A stretch of DNA of 64,000 nucleotides from positions 1,054,001 through 1,118,000 of the forward strand of contig OY723270.1 in the NCBI GenBank assembly GCA_963210315.1, given 5' to 3'. Every line of letters starts with the position of its first letter. Positions within the stretch are counted from its first letter, which is position 1. The stretch is from Rhynchopus euleeides. Taxonomy: Eukaryota > Euglenozoa > Diplonemea > Diplonemida > Diplonemidae. Shown here one piece after another: positions 9,263 through 20,700 of this stretch. A model generated the notes under the pieces. It did no database searches. It was not told the DNA's origin and saw nothing but the letters and a program-made list of their open reading frames with translations. Made by a program: the position numbers and the translations under genes.

Positions 9263-11062
9263 ATGCGGGTCCGCCTCCGCCACATCGCGGCCTGCCTTGC
9301 CGCAGCCGCCCTCCTCTACACCGCCGGGGTGCTGCAGGGCCACCAGGCCCTCCAGGCGATGCACGCCCGCCACTCCGCCTCCTCCAGACCACCCACGCGC
9401 CCCGCCGCCGCCACCACCTCCACCACCCCCCCGCCGCACGCCTCCTCAAGGCTGCAGGCTGTGCGGGAGTCGATACGCCACGCCTGGGCTGGGTACCGCC
9501 GATGCGCCTTCGGGAAGGACGAACTCAGCCCTCTCAGCTGCACCGGGAACGACCGCTGGGGCGCCCTGCAGTGGACCCTCGTCGACGCGGCAGACACGCT
9601 CCACATCGCGGGCCTTGACGAGGAGTTCCGGGATGCGGCACGCCAGCTCGCCGCATCCTCTTTCGCGCAGAACAGCATCGTCTCCACATTCGAAACCACC
9701 ATACGCATCCTCGGGGGTTCCCTCTCTGCCTACGAGCTAACAGGCGACCCCCTCTTCCTCGCCAAGGCTGTTGACATCGGAGGGAGGCTCCACCCCGCCT
9801 TTGCAACACCCCACGGCATGCCGACCGCCTCTGTCCACATGCTGTTCGGCAACCCCTATTTGATCACGGGGGAGTTCCTAAAGAAGTCAAACGTGGCATC
9901 CCTTGCCTCGATAGGCAGTCTCCAGATGGAGTTCTCCCGGCTGTCGCGGATAACACAGGACCCCAGGTATAACGACTCCGCGAGGGGGGCGCTCCGCGCT
10001 GTGTTTGACGCGCAGAGGGGGTTTGTGGAGGCGAAGGTGCGACACGAGGGGAGGTCGGGCTTTGCGGTGACACACCCGCTGCACCTCTTCCCGACAAGCT
10101 ACGACCTGTCGCGGGGGGCGGTGAGGAGGGATGAGGAGTACTACACAACAGGCAGCGGCGCGGACAGCTTTTATGAATACCTCCTGAAGACCTTCATCCT
10201 GGAGGGGGGGCGCGACACAGAGCTCCTCCACGCATACACCTCAGCAGCGGATGAGATCCTGAGATATCTAGTCCGCGATGTGACGCTCCCTGAGAACCGC
10301 GCCTTCTCCCGCCTATTTGAAGACGGGGGGGCAGATGCAAAACACACCACCTCTGCGATCCGCCACAACGGCCCCAGCGGGGCTGCCGGAGGGGCTGGCT
10401 TGCCCCCTCCAGGCTCGGCTCCTACACCTATCAGGGCGAAGGCTGCCATCTCGCTTCTCGATGGGTTTCCCCACTGGCAGATGGAGCATCTGTCGTGTTT
10501 CCTCCCCGGGCTGCTCGCTCTCGGTGCGGACTACGGCAGGCGGCACGGCGTGCCGCCTCTGGTGCAGCGCGCGGAGGAGCATATGCGTGCTGCAGAGGGT
10601 CTCCTGAAGACATGCGTCTACTTCTATGCAGCCTCCCCCACCGGGCTGAGCGCTGACGCCTACAACGTGGCGCCTGATGGAGGTGCACCGTACCCCGTGA
10701 GGGGGAAGCAGGGGTATGCGCTCCGTCCAGAGACAGTAGAGAGTCTTTTCGTGATGCACCGTGTCACCGGTGCGGCGTGGTGCCTCAGTGCGGCCCGGTT
10801 CATCCATGCGGCGATCGAGCGGAGCTGCAAGGTGCCCGATGGGTACGCCGCCCTGAACGACGCAACCCTGTCGGGGCTGTCGAGGGGGGGCGCTGTGGAG
10901 AAGCACAGGGATAGGATGGAGAGCTTCCATCTGGCGGAGACGCTCAAATATCTGTACCTGATCGAGGCGGGGCCTGGGGCCATCAGCCTGGACGACTATG
11001 TGTTCAACACGGAGGCGCATCCGTTGCTGCAGGAGGTGGGTGGTGGCGGTGGTGGTGTATAG
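9263..11062 (+). CDS. Class I alpha-1,2-mannosidase (GH47), type II membrane protein
   Basis: A 599-residue enzyme expected to trim alpha-1,2-linked mannose from N-glycans in the ER/Golgi, using Ca2+. Residues 7-27 form one hydrophobic segment after basic residues (signal anchor), followed by a Pro/Ser/Thr stem to about residue 65. The catalytic barrel carries GH47 signatures: HAWAGYRRCAFGKDELSPLS, TLVDAADTLHIAGL, FETTIRILGGSLSAYELTG, GADSFYEYLLK, HLSCFLPGLLALG, LRPETVESLF, KHRDRMESFHLAETLKYLYL, and near the C-terminus FNTEAHPL (about residue 580), whose Thr ligates Ca2+ in the family. The Cys in HLSCF and in LLKTCVYF fit the conserved family disulfide. Length is typical and the start is the ATG before the anchor. 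No intron is needed. ER versus Golgi subtype cannot be assigned. Confidence 0.93.
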   Translation: MRVRLRHIAACLAAAALLYTAGVLQGHQALQAMHARHSASSRPPTRPAAATTSTTPPPHASSRLQAVRESIRHAWAGYRRCAFGKDELSPLSCTGNDRWGALQWTLVDAADTLHIAGLDEEFRDAARQLAASSFAQNSIVSTFETTIRILGGSLSAYELTGDPLFLAKAVDIGGRLHPAFATPHGMPTASVHMLFGNPYLITGEFLKKSNVASLASIGSLQMEFSRLSRITQDPRYNDSARGALRAVFDAQRGFVEAKVRHEGRSGFAVTHPLHLFPTSYDLSRGAVRRDEEYYTTGSGADSFYEYLLKTFILEGGRDTELLHAYTSAADEILRYLVRDVTLPENRAFSRLFEDGGADAKHTTSAIRHNGPSGAAGGAGLPPPGSAPTPIRAKAAISLLDGFPHWQMEHLSCFLPGLLALGADYGRRHGVPPLVQRAEEHMRAAEGLLKTCVYFYAASPTGLSADAYNVAPDGGAPYPVRGKQGYALRPETVESLFVMHRVTGAAWCLSAARFIHAAIERSCKVPDGYAALNDATLSGLSRGGAVEKHRDRMESFHLAETLKYLYLIEAGPGAISLDDYVFNTEAHPLLQEVGGGGGGV

Positions 11063-11491
11063 GCGGGGGGGAAGGAGGCTCCTGTGGTTGGTCACGACGC
11101 GCTCTTCCGGGAGGTGAAGAGGCCGCATCGTAATTCAACCGGTGTGGTGGGTGGGGGTGAGGGCGAGGGTGGTTTATCCATCCCCAAGGGATAGCAGCGT
11201 GTGTGCTGTGTGCTGTGTGTGTGGTATTCAATGCTACAACGTGGGGGCCTCCCCAGGCAACTAGATCTGTGGCCTCAGGTGGGAGCTTTTCCCCCCCGCC
11301 GCAACGGATGGCAGCCGTGGGTTGTCTTCTGTCTTGCCTTCGCCCCCCCACCCCCAACACACCTGCTGTGGTTTACACCTTGCTGCAAGACGGCGCGAGA
11401 CGGCAGGATAGCATAGTGTCGGCAGATCAGGGTCGCTGTTCTGAGCATCCCCTCCCTCCCCTCAGGGCTGTAAATAAGGTTTGGGGGTCAG

Positions 11492-11512
11492 GAGTCGGGA
11501 GTCGGGAGTCGG
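11492..11512 (+). repeat. GAGTCGG x3, first copy
   Basis: Three exact 7-bp tandem units followed by TTATTTAC. The same triplet followed by CCTTATTTAC recurs at 12743-12763. The two bracket the TIR element at 11832-12256 at a distance. Confidence 0.6.
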
Positions 11513-11574
11513 TTATTTACAGTCACCTAAGGTACCTGGGGTGGGGGGGTGGGGGGGGCGGGCGGTCTCAAACC

Positions 11575-11829
11575 CTACTCAATCCTGCACGCATCCTGTA
11601 GTACGGCCACCTCTGCCGTGGAGAGTCCCATGTACCCTCCAGCAGTCGCCCACCATTCGGTCAGGGCGGACTGACTCGGCGCTTGCGGGGTCTTCCCGCG
11701 TGCGAGGTGGTCCGCGAAGAAGCACGCGACGCACAGCGCCATGTTGGCTGTCCCAGCCAACCCCCCACTTCGCCCGCAGCGCCCCACACGCTGCGAGCAC
11801 CTCACTCACGGCAGCAGTATTTGGCTGCA
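11575..11829 (-). pseudogene. Possible exon or gene remnant
   Basis: A minus-strand frame ends with a plausible protein C-terminus (ALTEWWATAGGYMGLSTAEV then AVLQDACRIE and a stop). A second frame just upstream reads AAVSEVLAACGALRAKWGVG. The two frames do not join without a frameshift or intron, and the upstream side is cut by the TIR element at 11832. I do not recognise the family; it may be a broken gene or chance. Confidence 0.2.
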
Positions 11830-11831
11830 TA

Positions 11832-12256
11832 GCTCTCAGTATTTCCCGTGCATGCAGCGCATGCATCCACAACTTTTGTGGATGCATCCACACACAGCCT
11901 GGAGCTCCGAAGCCCTGCATGCAGGCCTGCCTGCAGTGGATGAATGCCTGTATGCCTGCATGCATGGATGGATGGATGCAATTTTCAGCCAAAAATCGAA
12001 TTTGGCTGGGCGAGTAGTTGTCCAAAATCGCGAAATATCCCAAAAAATCGATTTTTTACAGAGGCCCAAAAACGTGTTCCTGGGTGAAAAATGGGCCCAA
12101 AAATCGGTTTTTCGACGTTTTTTGGTCAATTTTTGGGGTTTTCAGCGATTTTCCTGTGCCAAATCGAAAATCCATTTTTTGACATTTTCGGGCATCCCTG
12201 GATGCCGTGGATGCATGCATGGATGCATCCACACCATCCACGACCCCACTGAGAGC
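11832..12256. mobile_element. TA-flanked short TIR element
   Basis: Ends GCTCTCAGT and ACTGAGAGC are inverted, with TA on both sides (11830-11831 and 12257-12258), the duplication expected of Tc1/mariner-type transposition. The interior is rich in palindromic GCATGCAT/GGATGCATCC near both ends and AT-rich with AAAATCG tracts in the middle. No transposase frame, so it is non-autonomous. Confidence 0.6.
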
Positions 12257-12742
12257 TATGTTGGCTGTGAGTCAAACACTACTGCCTCTACCTGAGGCAT
12301 GTTTTGTGTCGCAACAGTTGCGTCACATGTGTGACGCATCTGTGTGGAGTGTGTGTGGTTGTGCACGTGTGCGCTGCGGTATGATCAACCACCTGATGGG
12401 GGCGGGAACACAACTCTTCTTGGGAGCTGCCAGGATCTGGCAAAAGGGGCGGGAAAGGGGCGCCGTATTCACAGCAGTGGTTTGGCAATGAACTCACCCC
12501 AGTTCAGAGACCGGTAATGAAGAAGATGACTGGGAGGCACACACCATGTCCCACCCAGCGGGACCCCCACACCCCCACCCACCCATCGGGACCCCCCTCC
12601 TCGGGTGTTCCAAAAACCCTTTCTTTTGAATATTTGGAGTCTGTGCGGATCGCAGTGGGGTCATTATGGCCATGGGGTGCCTAATACCGCACATTCCCTA
12701 AGGGAAGCAAGGCAACCCTCCCAACCCCAAAAAATCCGGCGC

Positions 12743-12763
12743 GAGTCGGGAGTCGGGAGTCGG
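12743..12763 (+). repeat. GAGTCGG x3, second copy
   Basis: Same 7-bp triplet as at 11492-11512, again followed by a TTATTTAC-type sequence and then a pyrimidine-rich tract. Confidence 0.6.
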
Positions 12764-13100
12764 CCTTATTTACACCCCTGCCTCCCCTCCCCTTCTCCTA
12801 TCGTAACCCCTCCGACCTCGCCCGCACCCGTCCCTACACCCACAGCCTGATCTTGCCCGCACACAGCATGCCGGCACAACACAGGCCGATCATATCACGC
12901 GAGAGAGAGGACACGGCTTGTATTGTGACCGAAGGGTGGTCAGCTTTCTGTTTCGTTCTTCTAATTCACGACCCTCTCCTCCCCTCACCTCACCGCAAAC
13001 ACAAAGCCCCGCCACTGCTCCACCTACCCGAAACCACAGGGCCTGTGCGTAGAGGAGTGCGGTCGCTTTTAGCGCATCGCATTTGGACGGTTTTATTCCG

Positions 13101-16100
13101 ATGGCACGCATCCCGCAAAACGCACTGCCGCGGCGATCAAAGCTGACGGGGGCCGCTGTCGGGTGGTGGGTCGTGCTGTTCGCTGTGGTGCTGGCGGTGG
13201 TGCAGGTGCGCGACACCTACTTCGGGCCCCAGAATGAGGCCGCCCAGCTCTCCAGCACCTCCTCTCGCAAGCTTCTGTCCAGCGGCGGCCCCGATGACTG
13301 GAACCCTCTGCACACGGAGAGCGGCTACAAAGGGCCTATCGGGTGGGCAGGCATCTTCGTGTGGATCCCTATGACCATCTGGATCTTCTCTGGCGTCGCC
13401 ATCGCAGCTGACGAGTACTTCCAGCCTGCCCTCGAGGCCATCTCCGATGCACTTGGTGTATGCCAGGCCTGACCTGATCTGCCCACCACATCACACAACC
13501 CTAGGTGTATCAGCTCTCTGTCGTTGTGTCCTTTGCCCTGCATTGCTGCGCACCCCCTGCCCTATTGTTCAGCCCGCACGGCGCAGGCCCAGTGGCTTCC
13601 CCATCTCCGGTGGGCCTGCTGCCATGCCCAGCTATGTTTTACTAGTTACGAGCGACGAAGCGTAGCGAAGTCGCGAAGTAACGAAGGAAATCGTACGACT
13701 GAAGCTTTGGATTAGCCACTTCACAGGGTCTCAACACAGCCTTGAGACAGCAAGTGTGCGCTCAACAAAAAGTAGTCCGGAACTGTTCTCCCACAGTTGC
13801 TGGACAGGGTGTCTATAATAAAGCGAAAGGAGTACGATTGTGAGCAGAAAATGTCACTCCACCACAGCCAAACGTGCTCCGCACACCACTAGCCTCCCCC
13901 ATCACAGGAGTTGAGGCATTTGTGTGTGGAAGCGTCAACGCATCACAAACAAAATACGAGTAAAGATCGACTGTACTGGACTGACATTTTTGGTGTGGTG
14001 TGATCGAGATAGTGGAAGCGATCAACAAAGTACAGCCACTCTCTCTGAGATCTCAGAATGTTTACCTCACCCCTTTTCCCTTTCCTATCCTCCGACACAA
14101 ATCAGAGACTCAAGAATTTTTTCAGAACGGCCTTCTCTTGATACACACTGCTGGGGGGGGGGCGGCACCGCTGCCCCCGATATCTGTTTTGTTGGTTCAG
14201 AACACCACGCCCCTTCCACCTACACACACACACCCGCCTCCCACCTGCAGCTGTCTGCCGATGTGCGTGGTGCGACGTTCCTGGCCGCTGCGTCGTCTGC
14301 GCCTGAGTTTTTTACGTCGTTTGCCGACACGTTCCTGGTGTCCGACGAGGGCGGTGAGGGCTTCGGTGTGGGTACCATTGTCGGGTCGGCTGTCTTCAAC
14401 GTGCTGATCATCGTGGCGCTGTCCACGATCCCCACCCTCGGGGCCACCGAGGCCCTGGAGAAGAACAAGCCTGAGGAGCCCGAGAGGAAGCAGTCGCACA
14501 CCGATGCGCAGTGGGAGAAGATCCAGAAGACCTACCGCGACCGCCTCACGTCGTGGGAGAACAAGATGAAGAAGCTGGAGGAGGTATGTTCTGTGGCGGT
14601 GATGTGTGTGGGGTGCCAGGGCCGAAGGCGCTTGATGTGGTGGGGGTGGGGGCATGATGACAATGTGTGTGTGTGCAGCGCAGCGCAGCGCACGCAGAAG
14701 GTCAGCAGGGATGTGGTGGGAGCGCGAACGTAAAAAATGTGCCCCGACGCAAGACACGTGCTCCCCACCCACACACAGGAGGGGTCGTACCTGCCTGTGG
14801 ACTGGTACCCCCTGTCGCGTGACTGCATCTTCTACTCTGCGAGCATCATCCTGCTGGCGGTCACCGTGGCAACTGACGAGCCGAAGCTGATTGACCAGAA
14901 GCCGCACGTCCAGGAGGGGTGTGTCGACTGGTATGCACTGCAACCGCGCGTTGTGCGGATAGCCGATGTGCCGCCGGGCTGCCCCCCCGGGAAGGGCCAG
15001 GCAGATCAAATTATCCGGCGTGTCTCTCAACAAGACCCCCCCCAAGATGCAGGGTCTCAGCGCAGCAAAACACACTCTTTTGCCACCTGTTAAAGTGGTT
15101 TGCATCCTTTGCGAACGCCCGCCCCGCCCCCCTATACCCACACCACGACACAGGTACGAGTCGCTGGTCTACGTCCTGCTGTACGCCGCCTACATCATCT
15201 TCATGGCGTTCAGCGCCGACTTCCGTGACACGGCGGAGAAGATCAAGGAGAGCATCCTCAGGTGCTGCCCGTGCTGCGGCGACAGCAGCACCGACGACGA
15301 CAACAAGGTGGAGGCGAAGGGCGAGGAAGGCCCTCTGGACGTCGAGAAGATGGAGGCGGAGCTGAGGGCGAAGCAGGAGATTGAGGACGAGGCTGCCAGC
15401 GAGGCTGAGGATGACGACGACGAGGATGACGACGAAGATGAGGAGGGCCTCCTGGACAACGTGCTCGGCTTTGACGACGAGTGGGGCTCCCCTGCCGGCG
15501 CCTTCTGCAACCTCATGGGCATCTTCACCGCGCCCTTCAAGGTGCTGTTCGCCCTCACCATCCCCAACGTGTCGCGCAAGGCGATGGAGGGCTCCGCCCC
15601 GGTGGCGGTGCTGTCCTTCGCGATGTGCATCCTGTGGATTGGGTTCCTCTCCGCCATGATGGTGAAGGTGGTGTCGTGGATCGGCGCGACGCTCTCGCTC
15701 CACCCCGTCGTCATGGGCCTGGTGGTGCTCGCCGCAGGCACCTCCGTCCCCGACGCCCTGGGGTCCTACAACGAGGCGAAGCACGGTAACGCAGATGCCG
15801 CCGTGTCCAACGCCCTGGGGTCCAACGTGTTTGACATCTGCGTGGGGCTGGGTGTGCCGTGGTTCATTTACTCGCTGAGCTTCGTATGTCGTCTGTGATT
15901 TCAGATATTTTGGCGCAGCTGTTGGCGGCGGTGTTGTGTTGCCCAGATTTTATTTTGTAAGTTGGGCGGGTAGCCCAACACAGGAGGCTTTTCACCGTGC
16001 GGATCCTTGCGAGCACTTCACACGCCCGGCAGGGCTGTGGGTGTGTTCAGTGTTCGAAGGGCCAAGCGTTAGCACCCCCCCCCCCCCCCTAGGGGGGGTC

Positions 16101-17782
16101 AAATGGGGGTGACAAACACGATTTTTCAAAAAACCGGCGCAGAGGCCCCAAAGCCCCCGTAAACCCTCCAAACCCCCCCAGATCGGTCCGGAAACCCATC
16201 GAACCCCACTTTTCCACCATTCCGGGCACCTCAGGTGCCCGAATTGGGGTACCTAAATTTTGTGCCACCGTTTGGTACCGGACAGTGCCACTGTGTGGGA
16301 GGTTGGAAAAGAAAATGCCCCAACACACCACATCTGAGGGTTGCAATGCACGTTGCTTGCCAACCACGTCATCCGGTGGGTGTCAGGCGCTATGTAGGTG
16401 GCATGAGCCAGGTCTTCGATGTGTTCTGGCTTGTATATGTACCTCCCTGCCTGCGGCACAGGCACTGCCTTTGTCCCCCACACCAGCCACAGAGAGCGTA
16501 TTGTACTCGGTCCACGGTTGCTGATTCATTGTGATGCGTTGTATCCTCGAGTGAACGTCACACACTAGTGGCACCACCACCCGCCATCCGAGAGCTGTAT
16601 TGACTTTGCGCCCTTCCGTTGCATTCACCTCGCCACGCATATTGCACCGTTCAGTACCAGTGCTCTTGGGCCAGGCAAAGTAGACCGCAGCAACTACCAA
16701 TTCTGGCACAATGGGTACCACGACAGCGCACTTCGTGTGTTCCCGGAATGTACAGCTCGTGTTGCAACAGTCGTTGTCAACACATCCCGGTTGTGGAGCA
16801 CTGCTGCACAGGAATCACACGACCATCTGGACTTGTTCCGTACCTACAGGCAGCCTCCCGGTGCATGGTGGCAGGGAGGTACATATACAAGCCAGAACAC
16901 ATCGAAGACCTGGCTAATGCCACCTACATAGCGCCTGACACCCACCGGATGACGTGGTTGGCAAGCAACATGCATTGCAACCCTCAGATGTGGTGTGTTG
17001 GGGCATTTTCTTTTCCAACCTCCCACACAGTGGCACTGTCCGGTACCAAACGGTGGCACAAAATTTAGGTACCCCAATTCGGGCACCTGAGGTGCCCGGA
17101 ATGGTGGAAAAGTGGGGTTCGATGGGTTTCCGGACCGATCTGGGGGGGTTTGGAGGGTTTACGGGGGCTTTGGGGCCTCTGCGCCGGTTTTTTGAAAAAT
17201 CGTGTTTGTCCACGTAAAAGGGTGGCATTTGACCCCCCCTACCCCCCCCCCCCCCCCCCGCGCCCCTTCTTACTCACATTGCAAGAAGGTGCTGGGAGGA
17301 TTGCTTTTGACCTCACTCTCACAATCAAACCCCCCCCTTTCTTGTGCCAATAGCACACCGCACACCCACACTACAGACGCGCTGCTATGCCGTGCCTGCC
17401 GAGGAGATCTTGATCCCTACACTGATTCTCTTCGGTGTCCTCTTCATCTTCATCTTCACGCTGGCCTACTTCAAGATGCGTCTCTTTGGGCAGGTATGCA
17501 GTGTCCCTCTGCCTTCTGCTGCCCGCGAGTACCTTCGTTCCGGGGATGCTCACACTTAAAGCATCCGAGAGAGGGAGGCTTTGGGAGGCTTTATCCTCAG
17601 ACACCTTCCTGGAAGAATCGATTTTGCCAAGCCCCGATCCCGTGATGCGCCATCAAATGCAAGCCGCCGCATCACATCACCCACACCACGTCCTACAGGT
17701 CGGGCTTGTCTACGTCGGGATCTACGTCCTTTTCGTCGTCTGGGTGCTTGTCAACGGCCTTGTGCTGAAGATCAAGCTTTAG
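13101..17782 (+). CDS. K+-dependent Na+/Ca2+ exchanger (NCKX/SLC24 type), six exons
   Basis: Exports Ca2+ (with K+) against Na+ across a membrane. I join exons 13101-13457, 14251-14583, 14779-14918, 15154-15883, 17377-17493 and 17699-17782, giving 586 residues. All introns are GT-AG (donors GTATGC, GTATGT, GTGTGT, GTATGT, GTATGC) with C-rich acceptors. Exon 1 carries an N-terminal hydrophobic segment and ADEYFQPALEAISDALG, running straight into exon 2 LSADVRGATFLAAASSAPEF and GVGTIVGSAVFNVLI (alpha-1 repeat). Exon 4 has a very acidic cytosolic loop (DDDDEDDDEDEE) and the alpha-2 repeat VVLAAGTSVPDALGSYNEAK with VSNALGSNVFDICVGLGVPW. Exons 5-6 supply the last membrane helices. Length is normal for NCKX. 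Intron 4 contains a 1.15 kb foldback element and intron 1 a short TIR element. The exon 3/4 boundary is phase 2; the rest are phase 0. Confidence 0.9.
13848..13990. mobile_element. Short TIR element (GCGTCAACGC family) in NCKX intron 1
   Basis: Ends AAAATGTCACTCC and GGACTGACATTTT are inverted. The interior carries the family core GTGTGGAAGCGTCAACGCAT and CAAACGTGCTCC. Flanking DNA on the left (GGAGTACGATT, 13829-13839) is shared with the start of 47259-48010. No coding capacity; likely a MITE. Confidence 0.65.
16092..17239. mobile_element. TA-flanked foldback element in NCKX intron 4
   Basis: Flanked by TA at 16090-16091 and 17240-17241. The ends GGGGGGGTCAAAT/ATTTGACCCCCCC begin inverted arms of about 370 bp (16092-16460 and 16862-17239) with near-identical sequence, around a ~400 bp centre. 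Both arms keep an open frame containing YIYKPEHIEDLA and TYIAPDTHRMTWLASN, so an original coding sequence may have extended into the arm before it was inverted. No transposase motif is recognised. The end motif resembles that of the element at 23805-25535. It lies wholly inside the intron and should be spliced out. Confidence 0.75.
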
Positions 17783-20700
17783 AGACCCGCAGTCAAATGT
17801 CGTAAAGCCTCTGCCAACACCCCACACCCCAACAGCACCCATTTTTTCACCAACGACGATGTGTGTTGCGGCACGTCGTGTTACCTATTTTTTTTCCTTT
17901 TCCAGTATCACGTGCGGGTGTGTGTGAGCGGGGGGGAGGGGGGGGGGGAGAAGAGAAAGACGTGGGCAGTGCAAGGGGGGGGGGGGTGGGGTGGGGTGGG
18001 GGCGGGAATGGCATCGGCTGCATTATTTGCCAAAACACACACACACACACACACACACACCCGTGTGGTGGTGGGAGCGATCAATGCAAAGGTCGGCCTC
18101 TGCGAGGAAGATGCAGGAGATTTCCGTATTTCCTCGACACAGGCAGGGGATACGAGGCTTTACCCCGAACTCTGTATCACAGCGCCTTTTCATTTCCCGA
18201 AAGCAGCTGTGCGGAGGTGCTACGCTTGGTTGGGGATTATGTGTGCCTCATTCAATTCGAAGCGGGTGTGTGCAAGTTTCACCCACCCCGCCCCGCCCCG
18301 CCCCGCCCCCCCCTCCCCTCCCCTCCCCTCAGACTTGACCCCCGTCCTCTTCTCTCCCAACAACCCCCCCCCCCCCCACCCCGCCCCCAAAGAGATGCAA
18401 TTTTCGTGTGAATATCCCCCCCCCCCCCCCCATGTCCAACCTCCTGCACTCCCCCCCCACCACACCGCCTCCCCGTCCCCCGCCCGCCCTCATTTTTATG
18501 TTTCCTGATTTTTTTGACTGATGATGCAATTGCCACGTGCCGTTTTGATTTCCTCCCCCCCCCTCCCCCCCCCGTTCTGATGCGGAGGGGATCCATGCTG
18601 CACTTTCTTTTTGCATCTCCGACCCAACCAGTTCTTCTTCCTTCTTCTTCTTCTTCTTCTTTGCGCTAACCAGACTCCTGGTCTCGAGCAAGGAAGGCTG
18701 TTGGCAGCGCGTGCGTTCATCCATGTATCCCATCCATGTAGCGAACCAGCGCAAGCTTTGTCGTTTTCTTCTTCTTCTCATACTTCTCCAAAGGGCGGGG
18801 AGGGGGGTTTTTCTACTTTTACTGATATTTTTTGCGAGAACGGGGGGGGGGGGGGGTGGGTGGGTGGGTGGGATGCGGGGGTGGTTTTAGGTTAGGCCTC
18901 CGCCTCAGTCCCCCACCCCTCCCCCCCTCCCCCCTCCCCCCCCCGCCTGTTCTGCGGCAACAGGGGGGGAGCTGCAAAAAAAAATCCTGCAAGATGTGTG
19001 TACCACAGCACCGAATATGCACCTCCATCCTCACAGGAGTTGGGAGGGATTGTCCGCTTTGTGTCTGTGTGTGTGGTCACCACGTTTTGAGTGGGGGGGG
19101 GGGGGGGGGGCGTCAGCCCTGTGCGGCCCGTGTGCCCGCTGGTGTGGTGTGGTGGAGTGCAGGGTGCGTTTGATGCACTCTAGAATGCTGCAAAAAAAAG
19201 ATTCACGTGTGAGTGTGTGTGGCATTTCGTACTTTTTTTCGTGTATGTGTGTTGTGTGTGCGCGTGTTTGTGTGTATGGTTTCCCGGGTTGTAGAGTCGG
19301 TTCGCTGTTCACGGACCGCCACTTGATATAGCGCGTACACGCGACAGCACAGACCGAGTGGGCACTGTGACAAAAACCCCACATGACACACCCCCCCTGA
19401 CAGCTTTTCGCACAGCACTGCCCCTGGTATTGCACGTCACGTGGTGGTGGTTGGCGGCAAGACACCATGAAGAAAAAGCCCTTTGTAGCAAGCCAGGCCC
19501 TCACACAGCCTGTGCCAGGCTCAGCGGGAGAAATTTAGGGGGGGGGGGGTGCGAGGTGGGGTGGCCAGTGGGGCCTGCAGGACATGCGGCTCGACTACAC
19601 GGGTTGATGTTGTCGGGGCTCCGGTGCCTCCTCCTCTCCTCTCGGTCCCCCCAAAAATACAGCAGCAGTCTCTCGAGTCTTCCTTTCAGATGATTTTTGC
19701 ATTGATCGCTTCCACCTTTTTTTTTTCTCGCTGGCGCTAGTGATATCGGCTGGCAGAAAAACCACACACAAACCCCCCCCCCCCCCCCCCGCGTGTCGAG
19801 TGACCTTACCTGTCTGAAGTACAGAAATGTGTCGGGTTGGGTGGAGCATACACACACACACATGTTCACACAAAACACAGAACAAACCGCACAAACGTGT
19901 TCACACATCCGGTATCCTATGCGAAATACCCGCTGCTCCCCGGGAGCTGTTGCGGGACCCATCTGCTCTTCCGACCCAGCGAGACTCTTGCCGTATTTTC
20001 TCTACCACACGGGGTGTGTTTTACCAAAAAAAAATCACGCAGTAAAATTAAACGTCAATGAGACAGATCGGGTCTGTGCAGCAGCCTAGCTCTCGCAGCG
20101 CTCGTGATTGTCGACACCCAAAAAAAAACAAACAAAACACCGCCCACTTGGATGTGTGTGTACGATCTGGTTGATGCCCCCTTTTTTCCCTTAGTATTCT
20201 TCTTCGGCTGGCGTCTCTTCACCACCACTTATCTCGTGAGAAAATTTGTGTGCGTGTGGGTGTGCGTGTGTGTGTGGGTTGTGGTGCATCTCAAGCAGAG
20301 TGGTGGGTGTGTGCACTTCGCCCACCCCCAGAGGGGACCGTAAAATAGTTGTGGCCGCCTACAGCACGCCAGTCTTGATGGGGGAGGTGGGGGTGATGCT
20401 GCGTGTGATGCAAACGCCAGGGGGTGCAGTGCAGCAGTGCGGGATTGACAGGAACCGGGTGGCATCTGCTCTCTGTGTTCAGCCAGCAAAGGAGGAGGTG
20501 CCAGATCTTCGAGTGCAGGTTGCTGGTTAGTGGGAGGGCAGCAAGTTCGCCAGAGACTGGGATGTGCTGCGATTTTTGTTTGTACGGACAGTGCATGCTA
20601 GTGCATGCGTGCGCTTTTGTTTTGCCCCCCGGCATGATTTTTTTTGGCGCACAAAAAAAAATGCAAATTACAAATTGTGTGTTGTGTGCAATAAAGAATG

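Larger units (their letters stand above)
11063..13100. other. Intergenic region between mannosidase and exchanger genes
   Basis: No complete gene is supported. It contains a possible minus-strand exon remnant (11575-11829), a TA-flanked TIR element (11832-12256), two GAGTCGG triplets (11492-11512, 12743-12763), and G- and C-rich tracts near 11540 and 12780-12850. Confidence 0.5.

Noticed and set aside
13083..13100. A start of the exchanger upstream at 13083
   Set aside because: The codon is TTG; the first ATG in frame is at 13101.
14197..15784. Minus-strand frames opposite the exchanger exons
   Set aside because: The + strand exons carry unmistakable NCKX motifs and matching splice phases.
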